Positions 1 through 12,296 of a stretch of 64,000 nucleotides of DNA are shown piece after piece (the stretch's first letter is position 1; each line of letters opens with the position of its first letter). The DNA is taken from positions 247,644,510 to 247,708,509 of the forward strand of contig NC_061512.1 in assembly GCF_022539505.1 (NCBI RefSeq), written 5' to 3'. This stretch comes from Lolium rigidum (lineage: Eukaryota; Streptophyta; Magnoliopsida; Poales; Poaceae). A program made the position numbers and the translations under genes. Below the pieces are notes generated by a model, which saw only the letters and a program-made list of their open reading frames with translations, did not search any database and was not told the DNA's origin.

Positions 1-914
1 AATGGAGCTTGTTTGAGCAAACATGCCACCTAGGAGCAAGATAATTAAGAGCATCAACTCTAAGTGGCATAACCTCATATGTTCACATTTTCTAGGCTTG
101 TGATATGTACAAAACATATTACTCCCCCATAATGTGATAAGTCATTTCTTCTAAAACAAGAGGCAACTAAAATTTGACTAGAGATGATTAATGGACATTA
201 GAATTTGAATTTCTCATGAGTATGACACACCACATAGTGACTAGATAATCTCTTAATATCAATACTAAGTGGTGGTACCCATGTACACACATTTTAAAGA
301 AAGAGAGATGCACAAAGCATATCACTCCCCCAAAATGGGATGTTCCATTAATCACTCAAAGAGAGCCAAATAAGATATCATCAAGATGCATTAGGCTCAA
401 AACAATACATAAGTATATGATGAGTCAAACAAACATACTTGAATACACAAGATAAGCAAGTAAGACACAACACATACATACACATATTTGGTACAAAACC
501 AAACATGCAAAGGGGCAAGTAACTTACAATAAACATGAAGAGTTGAAGTATAAGTTACCGCAAAGAGGAACATTGGATATAAGATATAGATGATAATCCA
601 TACGACTTGGCTTGGTAAAAATACAATATATGAAGATCCCTTAATTCTTCATGAAGTAGCCAAGTCTCCAATGCCCTCCATTTGTACCTATTGATCAAGT
701 TTGAGATTGTTGGTCCCCAACCAAGTTGGGTCCTAAGAGATTAGTCACAATAGGCTTGGCAACCCAAATGGTTCTTTTCTTGAAACCACTTTGAGTTCCA
801 ACAAACTTGGCAAACACATTGCCATCCTTATCCTTCCCTAGAGAATAATCATCATCAACAATTATAGGGTTAGATAAGGTACCACTTAAGCAAGAAGAAG
901 CAAAGTGCCCCTTC
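1..914 (-). other. Non-coding 3' internal part of element 1
   Basis: AT-rich DNA downstream of the gag stop codon. I see no credible ORF. It contains C-rich blocks (ctcccccat and ctcccccaaaa near 121-130 and 325-335) that read as GGGGGAG-type purine runs on the minus strand, like the polypurine tract of element 2, but none abuts an LTR inside the window. Confidence 0.5.
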
Positions 915-2909
915 TCACGACGATAAGTAGCAAGTGTTCCCCTTTCTATTCTTTATTGATTTCTTCTCTTGGGGAACAATATCTTGATTCTTCTTGGGAA
1001 GTGGCCTATCTTCAACTTGAGGTCGAGCATGAGCTTGACCTTGACCTTGTGGCCGTTTCCCTTGTTGTTTCTCACTCAAGTGCTTCTTCTTCTTCAATGG
1101 GCATGATCTAACATGATGCCCTTCAACCTTGCACTTGAAGCAAACCAACTTGGCCGGATCCTTGACTTTGTCTTGGCCCTTCTTCTTGTTGCTCTTGCTC
1201 TTGGACTTGTTCTTGTTATTGGAGTTGAATCCAAGTCCACTCTTGTCATTGGGGGATTGTTGCACACTTAGCATCTTGTCAAGTGCGGATTTCCCTTCAT
1301 GACGCTTTTCCAAGTCTTTCTTCAAAGAAAGGACTTGAGCCTCGAGCTCTTTTATTTCCTCTACATGGTTAGTAGAAATACAAGTACTAGAGGAAGTAGA
1401 AGCTTCATTGTTAGAGCAACAAGGCAAAGTGAGTAATCCAACACAAGGTGTATCACTAGTTTGACTAGATGGATTACAAGGACTAGCACATGGCAATATA
1501 ACATTTTGGGTAGAGATTGTGCTAATGTCCACATGAGGCTCACAAGATGTTACCTTAGTGATACTAGCCTCATGAGCTAACTTTAGCTCATCGTAGGAAG
1601 TTAGAAGATCCTCAAGAGAGTGTGAGAGCGTTTTATTGTTTTCTTCCAATTCCCTACAATTGCTAGTTAGCAACTCAAGTTGAGCCCTTAACTCAACATT
1701 CTCCTTTAAGATAGATGCTTCACAAGAAGTAGAGTTAGTAGCACAAGCATCAACAATAGTTTTCTCATTTTCATGCATATAGGATTCAATTTTTTGTGTA
1801 AGCATGAAATTAGTATGCTTCTCATCTTTTAGCTCATGCTTGAGGAGAGTGAATCTCATTTCCCCATTTTCAATATGGGACTCCAACTCCACTATGGTTT
1901 CCCTATATTTATTCAAGGTATCCATAGAGTGTTCGAGATAAGCACGAGCTTCTTTATTACCACGAAGAGAAGCATATACCATTGCCATATCATGCACCAA
2001 GGTATTATGTTCTTCATCATTATCATCATCATCACTCTCATCATTAGAGGATGTGTTAGGAGTCAAAGTAGGAGATACCTTTGATCCATTTGCCATAAGG
2101 CACATGTGCATACCGGAGGATGAAGATGAAGGTATTCTTGAATCCTCATTTGAAATCATGTCTTGATCCATAGAGTGTTCGGTTTCCTCTACATTGTTAG
2201 TCAACAAGCAACTAGAGGAAATAGAAGCATTTTGATTATGGGAGCAAGACAAGGCAAGCATATCCTCATGAGATCTATGTAAGCAATTTACACATGATAT
2301 GCAAGGACTATCAACACAAGTATGTAGGTCATTTTCAATGCTAGATGTGTTTAAGTCCAAAGAGAAAGCATTACAATGAGATAGAGATGAAGAATCATCA
2401 CTATTGAGCACAATATCAACATTGCAATTTTCCTCACCACTCACCATATCATTACCTCGTGTCTTGCTACACGTTGGTGAAGTGAAAGAAGATGATAACT
2501 CATCACGACCGGAGGTGGAAGCAACTTGGAGCTCTTCATGATGTGAAGGGGAAGAGAGCTCCTTGGAGTCACCACCGACCAATTGAGAAGTGGATCCACC
2601 AAACATTTCCTTAAGCTTGATCCACATCTCATGAGACGATTTTCTCTTTATATATATCAAGAACCTACGAAAATCGGGTCTCAAGGAGAATAAAAGCTCA
2701 TTAGATACTTGAGCTTCAAGATGTAAGTTTTTCTCATCCTCTAAAGATAGATTTTGAGGATCCATCGGAGGAGAAAAACCTACATCTAGAAATTGCTCAA
2801 TGTTTGGACACAAGGTCCGAAGTTTACAAAGCAAGCAATTTCGCCACAAATGATAATTTGTGCCAACAAAGATAATTGTGTCATTGTGCACTAAATTACT
2901 AGCCGACAT
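915..2909 (-). CDS. Copia-type Gag protein of element 1
   Basis: A 664-residue ORF with no frame break. The frame is also open further upstream, but that part reads back across the PBS into the LTR, so I take the ATG at 2909-2907, 44 nt after the PBS, as the start. The first ~110 residues (YHLWRNCLLCKLRTLC, then SSHEMWIKLKEMFGGS) resemble the N-terminal domain of plant Copia Gag (DUF4219/UBN2 type). The middle is Ser/Asp/Glu-rich with predicted coiled-coil stretches. Near the C terminus is a CCHC zinc knuckle, CFKCKVEGHHVRSC (codons 1101-1142), followed by a Lys-rich tail. Gag would form the virus-like particle and bind element RNA. An intact ORF this long suggests recent activity or a young insertion. 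The Copia assignment rests on domain order and PBS type. Confidence 0.85.
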   Translation of the reverse strand: MSASNLVHNDTIIFVGTNYHLWRNCLLCKLRTLCPNIEQFLDVGFSPPMDPQNLSLEDEKNLHLEAQVSNELLFSLRPDFRRFLIYIKRKSSHEMWIKLKEMFGGSTSQLVGGDSKELSSPSHHEELQVASTSGRDELSSSFTSPTCSKTRGNDMVSGEENCNVDIVLNSDDSSSLSHCNAFSLDLNTSSIENDLHTCVDSPCISCVNCLHRSHEDMLALSCSHNQNASISSSCLLTNNVEETEHSMDQDMISNEDSRIPSSSSSGMHMCLMANGSKVSPTLTPNTSSNDESDDDDNDEEHNTLVHDMAMVYASLRGNKEARAYLEHSMDTLNKYRETIVELESHIENGEMRFTLLKHELKDEKHTNFMLTQKIESYMHENEKTIVDACATNSTSCEASILKENVELRAQLELLTSNCRELEENNKTLSHSLEDLLTSYDELKLAHEASITKVTSCEPHVDISTISTQNVILPCASPCNPSSQTSDTPCVGLLTLPCCSNNEASTSSSTCISTNHVEEIKELEAQVLSLKKDLEKRHEGKSALDKMLSVQQSPNDKSGLGFNSNNKNKSKSKSNKKKGQDKVKDPAKLVCFKCKVEGHHVRSCPLKKKKHLSEKQQGKRPQGQGQAHARPQVEDRPLPKKNQDIVPQEKKSIKNRKGNTCYLSS

Positions 2910-2952
2910 CTTTACTCTCAAGGCGGTGAAGCCTAAAACAAGGAGAGACCTT

Positions 2953-2964
2953 GCTCTGATACCA
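2953..2964 (-). promoter_or_regulatory. Primer-binding site of element 1
   Basis: The minus strand reads TGGTATCAGAGC two bases inside the LTR end. This is the usual Met-initiator tRNA priming site of Copia elements, and it fixes which end of the element is 5'. Confidence 0.9.
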
Positions 2965-2966
2965 AG

Positions 2967-5354
2967 TGAAAGATCGAGATGTCGCCTAGAGGGGGGTGAA
3001 TAGGCAATTACAAACTCTTGCGGATTTGTCTTGTAAGAATGCGGAATTAAACTATCGTTTAGTTTACAAGCACAAACCCTAAATATGCTAAGCTCAACTA
3101 AGTGTAACAATAGCAACTAGAGCTAAGCAAGATAGGCACAAGATATATGTAGCACAAGTGATAGCAAGATATATGTACTTCAAGCACGATGGCTATCACA
3201 AGGAAAGAGAGCTCGGGTATAGAAATAACCGAGGCACGCGGAGACGAGGATGTATTCCCGTGTTCCCGTGCTTTGCAACAAGGTACGTCACGTTTGGAGG
3301 AGTGGAGGTCCCACGAAGGATTCCCCGCGCCACGAAGGCTCACCCTATTCTCCGAACCACACCCACGAAGGATTATGGCCCTTTCCTTATGGTTAGCTTT
3401 TCCTCCGCTCCGAGATGGCAAGCTCCACAACCACTTCACAAGCTCCACGAAGGAGAAGCCCGGGCCTCTTCACAATCTTCTTGAAGAGATCACCGGAGCA
3501 CCAATCACCAAGCCAACTAGGAGGTCACCCTCCAAGAGTAACAAGCTCACGGTCTCTCACTCGAACAAATCGTGGTGGAGAGCTCAATACTATGCAATGA
3601 TGCAAAGCAAGAACACCGGAGGTGTTCAAGTCCTTCACACTCAAATCCCACCAAAGCAACGAATGCTAGGATGAGATTGGAGAGGAAGAACAAGGGGGAA
3701 AGTCAACCAAAGACTCCAAGATCTAGATCCCAAGAGATTCCCTCACTTAGAGAAGAAACGGTTTGGTGGAACAAATCCTCAAATATGAGCAAGAATGGTT
3801 GGAGGATTCAAGGGGAAGAGCAAGTTCTTCAAATAGTAGCAATGGAGGAGAGAGAATGGGAAGAACTACATGTCTCAAGGTGGAAGAAGGTCTATTTATA
3901 GCTAGGAGCAAATAAAACCGTTGGGGGGAAAAAGACAAGGAAAAGGGGAGAAAACCGGGCAAAAAAAGAGTGCCCAGCCGGCGGCCCAGCCGGCCGACCG
4001 GCCTAGTGCGCCGAGGAGGCCGGAGGCCGGTCCGGCCGGACCGGCCTGCCAGGCGGACGGGGCAAACGGGCCGCGTGGAGCAGCCAGGCCCGTGCGGGGC
4101 GAGCTGGGCGCGCCGGCCCGCGCGTGGGCGACGCGCAAGGGAGAGGCGCGGGAGTCCGGTTGGGCCGGGGGTGCGCCGGCGGCCCGGCTGCCGACCGAGC
4201 TCCGGGTCGGAGGAGGCAGGCGAGCCCACTGGACCCCGCCCCGGATGGCACCGGTCACCAGGCCGGTCGGGACCGGGTGGGCCGGCGCGCGGCCCGGCTG
4301 ACCGGGCGGCCGGCCAGCAGCCACCCCTCTGTTTTTTTTCTTTTCTTTTCTTTTTATCCTTTTCTCTTTTTCCCTTTTCTTTAATAACAAATGCTCCCGA
4401 ACTCCGATTAACATGAAACCAATTTTGTTTGGAAGATAACAACAAATGCTATCTAATAGAAAGTGAAAACCCAAGAATCTGTGGGAGGGGATTTTATCAT
4501 GAATATAAAAGGTAGAACCTTATATCATGAATAACCGGTAAAATCACCCAACCTCGAAAACGCAATAGAAGATGCATGTGAACTCCGTTTTCGATGAACT
4601 TGGGCTTGTTGTAAAGCTAGCAACAAGCTCAAGAACCTCACATAGAGAAACACCAAGAAGCAATAAGAATATGCAAAGTATGCAAAGGGTTGAGCTCCCT
4701 AAGACGATGTGATCAAGTTACCCAACCGAAAGCCCCTCTTAATAGTGCGGCTATCTATCCTATAATCCGGTCTCCCAACATCCACCTTGAGACCGGTAAA
4801 AGGAAAACCTAGCAAGGACATACCTTTGCCTTGCGCATCCCGCTTGATCTTGATGATAACTCTTCAAGCTTCACTCAAGCCGGAATGCCTCTCTTGACCA
4901 ATGTTGCTTCGTGACGACTCACAAATGCTCCCCCATACACTATGATGGGAAAGCTCCATTGATGCACATCTTCACAAGTCCATTATCATCAAATGGACGG
5001 CAAGCTTCAAGTATGTGATTCACTTGAGACGCTCATCTTGAACTTGCCCAACTCAACCTTGTATCTTCACATACTCACATAAGATAGAGCATGGCTAATA
5101 TTGAGTCCCACATAAGAACTCCATCTTCATTTCTTCTTATTGATCATATCACAAATATATATCTTCATACCGATGATCTTGATGCCAATACACAAGGTAT
5201 ATCTTTATCTTCATGGCATCCATACTTGAGTCCAACACATGGAGAGCAAGTAGTACCTATGGAATATTCCTTCATATAAACTCAATTAAAACATTAGTCC
5301 ATAGGGGTTGTCATTAATTACCAAAACCACACATAGGGGCAATGTACCCTTACA
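2967..5354 (-). repeat. 5' LTR of element 1 (2388 bp)
   Basis: Plus-strand ends are TGAAAGATCG and CCCTTACA. On the minus strand a TATA box, TATAAATA, lies at 3900-3893 and separates U3 from R/U5. U3 contains a very GC-rich block at about 3957-4320 made of GGCCGG/CCGGTC words, next to an oligo-T/C stretch. A ~120-bp block at 3233-3353 is nearly the same as 9174-9293 in the LTR of element 2, so the two LTR families are related. Apparent ORFs inside the GC-rich block are compositional artefacts. Confidence 0.85.
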
Positions 5355-6993
5355 CTAAGTGTTAACGAGATAAATCTCGTGGTTGATGTAGTCGATCACT
5401 TGTCACTTGCAAAAGTGCGTAGAAGATCTTGACGGTGCCACAATCGGGCAGCACCTCCGCACTCGGTCACAAGTTCGGTGTTGATGACGACGTCCTTCTC
5501 CCCGTTCCAGCGGGCAGCAGATGTAGTAGATCCTCCTTCGAATCCCGCCAGCACGACGGCGTGGTGACGGTGGTGGTGGAGATCTCCGGCAGCGCTTCGC
5601 CGTAAGCACCGCGGGAGAATAGGGAGGAGGGAAGTGGGTAGGGTTTGGGAGAGGGGGCACTTGGGCGCCGGCCTTGGGTGCCCTGGGTGGTGCGGCTCAA
5701 GTGGTGGCCGGCAATCTCCCTCTCCCTCTCTTTATATAGGTGGAACCCCCTAGGATTTTCCCCAAAACCAAATTGAAGCCCAACTCCAAAACTGCCATAT
5801 TGGTGAAACCTAGGGAAAGTGGGATTGCTCCCTTTCCTTCTCCCTTGGCCGGCCAAGGTGGTGGAGTCCACCATGGTCTCCACCTTCCCTCTTGGTTGGC
5901 TGGTTAGGGTTGGTGGAGGCCATCCGGGACTCCACCTTCCATAGTGATTTATTCTGGAAGGTTCTAGAACATTCTAGCGTCTTCCATAAATGCACCGGAT
6001 CATTTCCAAACTTGGAAAGTGACTTCCTATATATGAATCTTATTCTCCGGACCATTCCGGAACTCCTCTGATGTCCTGGATCCCATCCAATACTCCGAAC
6101 AACATTCGAACTCCATTCCATATTCCATATCTACTTAACACGGCATCAAACCTTAAGTGTGTCACCCTACAGTTCGAGAACTATGTGGACATGATCGAGA
6201 CTCCTCTCCGATCAATAAATAATAGCGGGACCTGAAGATCCATAATAGCTCCCACATATTCAACGATGACTTCGTGATCGAAAGAACCATTCACATAAAA
6301 TAACAATTCCCTTTGTCTCGCGATATTTTACTTATCCGAAGTTTGATCGTCGCTATCTCCATAACTAGTTCAACCTCGTTACCGATAAGTACTCTTTACT
6401 CGTACCGTGATATGATATCTCTTGTGAACCAGTCACATGCTTGCAAGCTAATTGGATGTCATTCCACCGAGAGGGCCCAGAGTATATCTATCCGTTATTA
6501 AGATGGACAAATCCCACTATTGATTCACGTGCATCAACCCTATACTTTCCGAACACTTAATGCCACCTTTATAACAACCCATTTACGCATTAGTGTTTGG
6601 TGTCATCAAAGCATCCATCCGGTGTAGGTGATTAACATGATCTCATGACCTAAGGATTAAGTTACTATGCATATTAAAGTTTGAAGCACAAAGAACTAAA
6701 TGATTTGATCATATGATACGCTTACTATGGCTGAATATCCATCACATCATCCACCTAATGATATGACCTTGTTATTAATAACATCCAATGTTCGTGATCA
6801 TGAAACTATGATCATCTATTAATCAACAAGCTAGTTTAACAAGAGGCTTATTAGGGACTCTTTTATTTTACATAACACACATGTATTAATGTTCCGGTTA
6901 ATACAATTATAGCATGTGATGCAAACATTTATCATAAACACAAAGATATAATAATAACCATTTTATTATTGCCTCTTGGGCATATCTCCAACA
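5355..6993 (-). repeat. 3' LTR of the Angela-like element, truncated
   Basis: The minus-strand LTR starts at 6993 (TGTTGGAGATATGCCC) and is preceded by the purine tract gagtgggagac (7004-6994). A TATA box, TATATAAA, is seen on the minus strand at 5738-5731. U5 is cut off at 5355 by element 1. Predicted ORFs inside are not genes. Confidence 0.85.
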
Positions 6994-7026
6994 GTCTCCC
7001 ACTCGCACTAGAGTCAATAATCTAGA

Positions 7027-8944
7027 TTACATTGTAAGGCACATAACACCCATGGATTTCTGGTGTAGGTCATGTTTCGCTCTAGGGAGAGCTTTAGTCA
7101 GCGGATCTGCCACATTCAGATCAGTGTGTACTTTGCAAATCTTTAAGTTGCCGTCTTCGACATACTTGCGAATAGAATGAAAACGTAGCTTTATATGCTT
7201 CAGCTTCTTGTGTGACCTTGGCTCCTGTGCATTGGCTATGACACACATGTTGTCACAATAGATGGTCATCGGGTCCAACGCACTAGGAACCACACCAAAC
7301 TCAGTAATGAAACACTTCATCCATATCGCCTCTGATGAAGCCTCCGAAGCAGCTATGTATTCCGATTCAGTTGAAGATTTCGCCACAACGCTTTGCTTAG
7401 CACTCCTCCAGCTTACTGCTGCACCATTCAAAATAAATATGTATCCGGATTGAGACTTAGAGTCATCCAAATCAGTGTTCCAACTAGCATCGGTGTAACT
7501 GGTACAGCAAGCTCTTGATCACCTCCATAACAAAGAAACATATCCTTAGTTCTTTTCAAGTACTTCAGGATATTCTTGACTGTTGTCCAGTGTTTCATTC
7601 CTGGATCACTTTGATATCTGCTGGTCAAACTAACAGCATGTGCGATATCCGGTCTTGTACACAACATGTAATACATGATAGAGCCTATGGCCGAGACAGA
7701 GGGGATTTTGTTCATCCTTTTCTCTTTCTTATGCCATAGCTGGACTTTGAGTTTTACTCAAGGTCTTACCTGGTAACATGGGCAAGAATCCTTTCTTGCT
7801 CTCATCCATTCTAAACTTCTTTAGAATCTTATCCAGGTATGTACTCTCTGAAAGCCCTATTAGGCGTCTTGATCTATCTCTATAAATCTTGATGCCTAAA
7901 AGTATGATGCTTCTCCAAGGTCCTTCATTGAAAAACACTTATTCAAATAGCCTTTGACACTACTTAGAAGTTCTACATCATTTCCAATCAATAATATGTC
8001 ATCTACATATAATATCAGGAATGTTATAGAGCTCCCACTCACTTTCTTGTAAATACAAGCCTCTCCATGGGTTTGTATAACTCCAAAGTCTTTGATCACC
8101 TTATCAAAGCGTCGGTTCCAACTCCGGGATGCTTGCTCAGTCTATAAATGGAACGCCGTTTTGACATCCAACTGCCAAATTTCATAATTGAAAAATGCAG
8201 CTATTGCTGACAATATCCTCACAGATTTTAGCTTCGCTACAGGTGATAAAGTCTCATCGTAGTCAACTCCTTGAATTTATCGGAACCCTTTCGCGACAAG
8301 TCGAGCTTTATAGACAGTAATATTACCATCAGCATCTGTTTTTCTTTTGAAGATCCATTATTCTCGACAGCCTTACGGCTATCAGGTAAGTCTACCAAAA
8401 TCCATACTTGGTTATCATACATGGATCCCATTTTGGATTTCATGGCCTCTTGCCATTTTTTTGGAATCTAGGCTCATCATTGCTTCCTCGTACGTCGCAG
8501 GGTCTTCATCGTTGTTGTCTACAATCATGACATTTAACGCGGGATCATACCAATCAGGAGTGTCACGAACCCTCGTCGACCTGCGAGGTTCAGTAGTAAC
8601 TTCGTTCGAAGTTTCATGATCATTATCATTAGCTTCCTCACTGATCGGTGTAGGCGGCACAAGAATATCTTCAGGTGTTGCGCTACTCTGATTTTCAAGA
8701 GAAGGTTCAGTAACCTCGTTGATTTCTACTTTTCTTCCAGTCACTTCTCTCGAGAGAAACTCCTTCTCAAGAAAGGATCCATTCTTGGCAACAAAGATTT
8801 TACCTTCGGATCTGTGATAGAAAGTATACCCAATTGTTTCTTTAGGGTATCATATGAAGATGCATTTCTCCGCTTAGGTTCGAGCTTGTCAAGTTGTAAC
8901 TTCTTTACATAAGCTTTGCAGCCCCAAACTTTAAGGAACAACAA
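7027..8944 (-). pseudogene. Copia pol fragment (integrase end, reverse transcriptase, RNase H), frameshifted
   Basis: Several minus-strand frames together give the C-terminal two thirds of a Copia polyprotein. The order is: integrase C-terminal region (FLKVWGCKAYVKKLQ, near 8944), a linker with RRSTRVRDTPDWY, reverse transcriptase with the catalytic YVDD box (codons 7998-8009) and MKDLGEASYFLGIKIYRD, then RNase H with [22 protein letters not shown] and [16 protein letters not shown]. The frame changes at least five times, so no polyprotein can be made. The N-terminal part (gag, protease, integrase core) is missing because element 2 is inserted at 8958/8959. Family assignment is strong; age is not estimated. 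Confidence 0.9.
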
Positions 8945-8958
8945 CTTAGGTTTGTTTT

Positions 8959-10280
8959 TGAAAGTATGGAGATGGTAAACCTAGAGGGGGGGGTGAATAG
9001 GTTTCTACAGATTTTTATTCTTTCTTTGCAATATTAGGCTTTGCGGAATATAAAGGTGAGCCTAATGCAAACTAGGTGAAGCAACCTATATGAGGATACA
9101 ACTAACTCGAGCACGAAGGCTCTCACAGCAGCTAAATCACAAGTAAGTAGTTCGGTTAGAGATAACCGATAGCACGCGGAGACGAGGATGTATTCCCGTG
9201 TTCCCTTCCTTTGCAAGAAGGTACGTCACGTTTGGAGGGGTGGAGGTCCCACGAAGGATTCCCCACGCCACGAAGGCTCACCCTATTCTCCGGAGCCTAT
9301 CCCACGAAGGAATAGCTCACTCACTTGTGGTAGACTTTGAGGTAGCCTCCAAACCTTCACAATCTTGCCCGGAGCAAATCCACAGCCCGGATGCTTCCGG
9401 ACCACTCTTGCCCACCTAGGGTTTCCAAGGAACTCTAGAGAGCAAGCTTCTTGATGAATACAAGGGGAAATGAGATTTGGCTTGGTAGAAAAGTAGATCG
9501 GGTCCTCCTCTAACGTTTCCCCCGGAGGGATTTGAGTTTGGGTGGAGGAGGAGGGAGATCTGAGGCTTTTGGTGTTTCTAGCAATGGAGTATGAGAGAGA
9601 GAGCTCAAGAACAGCTTGTAGTGTAGTGCCTAAATTTTCAGAGGTAGGAGAAGGGCCTTTTATAGTGTTCTTCGAAATCTGGCCGTTGCCCACTTGACAC
9701 ATCAGCAGATTCCTCGAGAAACCCGGTCGACCGGATTTGGCGCCGGACCGGCCGGTCCACAGGCCGGTCCGACCGGGCCAGTGACCGGGCTGGCCGGTTT
9801 CCAACCGGAGCTGGGACCGGGACCTGACCGGTCATGCTTCGAGGTCACCGGATACCGCCCGGATGGCACAAGCGCCGGGCCCGGTTGGCGACCGGGTCGC
9901 TCGGTCTCGGAGCCCGGTCCGACCGGGCCATGGACCGGAGCAGCCCGGTCCAAACCGGGCCGGCGACCGGACGCGACCGGAGTGCTCGCCCTCCTTTACT
10001 GGATTCTGCCCGGATGGCACTGGTGCTGGGCCCGGTTGGCGACCGGGTGGTCCGGTGCCAGGGCCGGTCTGACCGGGTCTGGGACCGGCCAGGCTCTGGA
10101 AGACCTTGCTGATTTTTCATCGAAGTGGGGGGTCTCTCGTTGCCTTCTTGTTCCATTGATACACCATTACACCTCTTTGACTAATATCTGGGAATCATCT
10201 TGTAGACATGTATTAGTCCAAATACACTAGCACGGTGTCATAGTTACCAAAATAATGGATAAGGGTAAAATACCCTTACA
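8959..10280 (-). repeat. 3' LTR of element 2 (1322 bp)
   Basis: Plus-strand ends are TGAAAGTATG and CCCTTACA, the same terminal words as in element 1. A minus-strand TATA box, CTATAAAAG, lies at 9665-9657. U3 holds a GC-rich tract at about 9720-10090 with many copies of CCGGTCCGACCGGGC-like words. The R/U5 block at 9174-9293 is nearly the same as 3233-3353 in element 1. Confidence 0.85.
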
Positions 10281-10294
10281 ATCTCCCCCTTTTT
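10281..10294 (-). promoter_or_regulatory. Polypurine tract of element 2
   Basis: The minus strand reads AAAAAGGGGGAGAT directly before the LTR start TGTAAGGG. This is the plus-strand DNA priming site and it sets the orientation of the element. Confidence 0.85.
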
Positions 10295-10786
10295 GGTATA
10301 CGATGACAAACCAAGCTAGAGTCACATATAGATATTATGATAAGCTTTAAACCTTGATTCCATATAAGATATTGAGACGGCTCCCCCATAAAGTGTGCAC
10401 TTGGAGAATTTGCGTTTGAATGCAAAGTGCAACTTTTGTGGAACATGAGAAGCTCCCCCAATATCTTTAGGAAACAAGCATGGTATGGAAATGTGCATAT
10501 CAAGATATATAAGCATAGCACACATAATCACCCTAACATAGAGTAGCACACATAATAGAGTTTAAGCATATAGGTACATGTCCATACACGAATTACTTAA
10601 AGTAGCAAATGGTTCTTGGAACGATAGAAGCAAATAAGCACAAGCCATATAAGAATCAAATAAAGCAACACCCATGGCTTGTGACATCCAAAGCAACACC
10701 CGTGAATCCTAGACTCTACTCTCTTCTCCCCCTTTGGCATCGGAACACCAAAAAGGCGAAGAAAAAGAGAGATGCTAGCGCACCCA

Positions 10787-12296
10787 TCAATAGAACTCAT
10801 GCCCAGCGGAATATGAGCTCTCGCCATCATCACGCGCATCCGCATCACCTTCATCCTCGTCATCATCATCATTAGTAGGTGCACGAGCAGGCCTAGGAGG
10901 TGGACCACCAAAGGTGTACAAGGAGGGATCAAAGTTCTGGAACATCTCATCAGAAATGGGAGGCATCTCCCAGTTAGGTGCATGTAGAGGTTCCATCTCT
11001 GGGCCAGGAGGAGGAGAGGGTGCATTCCTAGCAGAGATGAACTCATTTTGGCGCCTCCTCGTCTCTTGGTTCAAAGCAAGACTTTGATGTGCAACATCAT
11101 TGGTATTTTTGCACATCTGCCATAAGCTAGAGAAGAACCGTGAGACACCATGCTGTGGGCACCTAGAGGAGCTGGAGCTAGCATGGTCATGGCGTTCTTT
11201 GGACCGGCGCTCAGAAGGCATCATGTCAGCGACTTCCGGTCTATCACCTTGGGCAGGGACCTTGAAGGCTTCCAACTTGACCCGCTCACCTTGCGTATTG
11301 AGAGGTGCTGGCACAACCTTGTTAATGAGTAGCTGAACGTACTGGGCAAGGTTAGGAGTCAACCTTTCACGAACACAGTGCCGCAATTCACAGTAGATGA
11401 GATCACAGCCATCAATGAGTTTCCGGTGTTCAGGGTGGCAGTAGTACATCAAGTTCAGGTGGTATGCACGGCATTCACTTGTATCGCCGGACTTGCTGAT
11501 GAGAGTCTCACGGAATAGCTTGGCAAGTAGAAGGTAGGGGTAGTACATGCCAGAGATAGTGGGAGGTCCAGGTGCGGGGTCTGGAGGATAGCAAAAGGCA
11601 ATGTCCCCTTTGGTGAACTTCGCCGAGAATATAGCTTGAAACCACAAGCACGACCTCCAAGCAAACCCCAAGGCTTCACGTAAATCAAGATAGTTGCAAG
11701 TGTATTTCGTCTGGCCTGTCATCCAAGTCATAGTCCGAGCTTCATCATCATGGAAAAAGACTCGTGCAATGAAACTGCGCTCACCAAGATTGGACAATAG
11801 CACCCATCGGTAGGTGTCGTGCACATAAGATCATACAACCCCATCCGCCTCAAGGTCTCAACCACAAAACAAAACTTGGTGGCTTCATACATTCCAATGA
11901 CATCCTTGATGGCCTTGGGCATAACAATGGTGCCTGTCTTCATGTGCTCTTGGGAGTCATAGTACTCTTCCCACATCACTTGCTGTGTCTTGGTCCAGAA
12001 AAACTTATCTCCCCCAGTGTAAGTGGGTTCCTCAAAGCGATAGGGGTTGGACTCTCTAAGTCTTCTCCATGCACCAACATGTACATCGCCAACATTGAAC
12101 TCTGGCAATATCTCATCACCGTCCTGTGTTGCATGTTTATCTTTCCTCTTACTGCTAGTTGTCTTGGTTCGTCCCCACCGAGCTGCCACCAGTGGGCTGA
12201 GGTGCACGACCACTAGTACGGCGTGGTGGAGGCACTGCAAGCCTCCCTCTCTTGGCAGTAGTGCCACGATCCTCACCACTCCAACTTCCCGAAGAC
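10787..12296 (-). pseudogene. Internal ORF of element 2, unknown retrotransposon protein, two frame breaks
   Basis: Three overlapping minus-strand frames give one protein of about 500 residues: a basic start (MSSGSWSGEDRGTTAKRG, near 12296), a middle part (GGDKFFWTKTQQVMWEEYY), and a C-terminal part with TMTWMTGQTKYTCNYLDLRE, YYPYLLLAKLFRETL and HCVRERLTPNLAQYVQLL. It ends in a Pro- and Asp/Glu-rich tail with DDDDEDEGDADARDD. The layout resembles the extra protein of Athila-type and other plant elements that carry no enzyme domains, but I recognise no catalytic motif and do not name a function. Frame changes near 12170 and 11800 break the gene. Confidence 0.6.

Larger units (their letters stand above)
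1..5354 (-). mobile_element. Element 1: gag-encoding LTR retrotransposon, minus strand, 3' part outside the window
   Basis: Read on the minus strand, the element has a 5' LTR (5354 to 2967), a primer-binding site (2964-2953), a long gag ORF (2909-915) and about 0.9 kb of AT-rich non-coding DNA running off the window. The LTR has TG...CA ends and a TATA box. The PBS TGGTATCAGAGC matches the initiator-methionine tRNA type used by Copia elements. No protease, integrase or reverse transcriptase follows gag inside the window, so the element may be gag-only, like the non-autonomous gag-only class described in plants, but the rest lies outside. It is inserted in the LTR of an Angela-like element; the right-hand target duplication would be ctaag at 5355-5359, and the left one cannot be seen. 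Confidence 0.85.
5355..8958 (-). mobile_element. Angela/BARE-like Copia retrotransposon remnant, minus strand
   Basis: This holds part of the 3' LTR (5355-6993), the polypurine tract and the 3' half of pol (RNase H, reverse transcriptase, integrase C-terminal part). The LTR start, TGTTGGAGATATGCCCAAG on the minus strand, is the well-known start of Triticeae Angela/BARE-like LTRs. The LTR is interrupted by element 1 at 5354/5355, and pol stops at 8958 exactly where the LTR of element 2 begins. The missing 5' half of the element is not found to the right of element 2, so it was deleted or rearranged. Confidence 0.88.

Noticed and set aside
3902..4474. Several overlapping Pro/Arg/Gly-rich ORFs on both strands
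   Set aside because: They lie in the GC-rich U3 block of the element 1 LTR and reflect base composition; no domain or start context supports a gene.
9694..10230. Gly/Pro/Arg-rich ORFs in several frames
   Set aside because: They are readings of the repeated CCGGTCCGACCGGGC words in the element 2 LTR.
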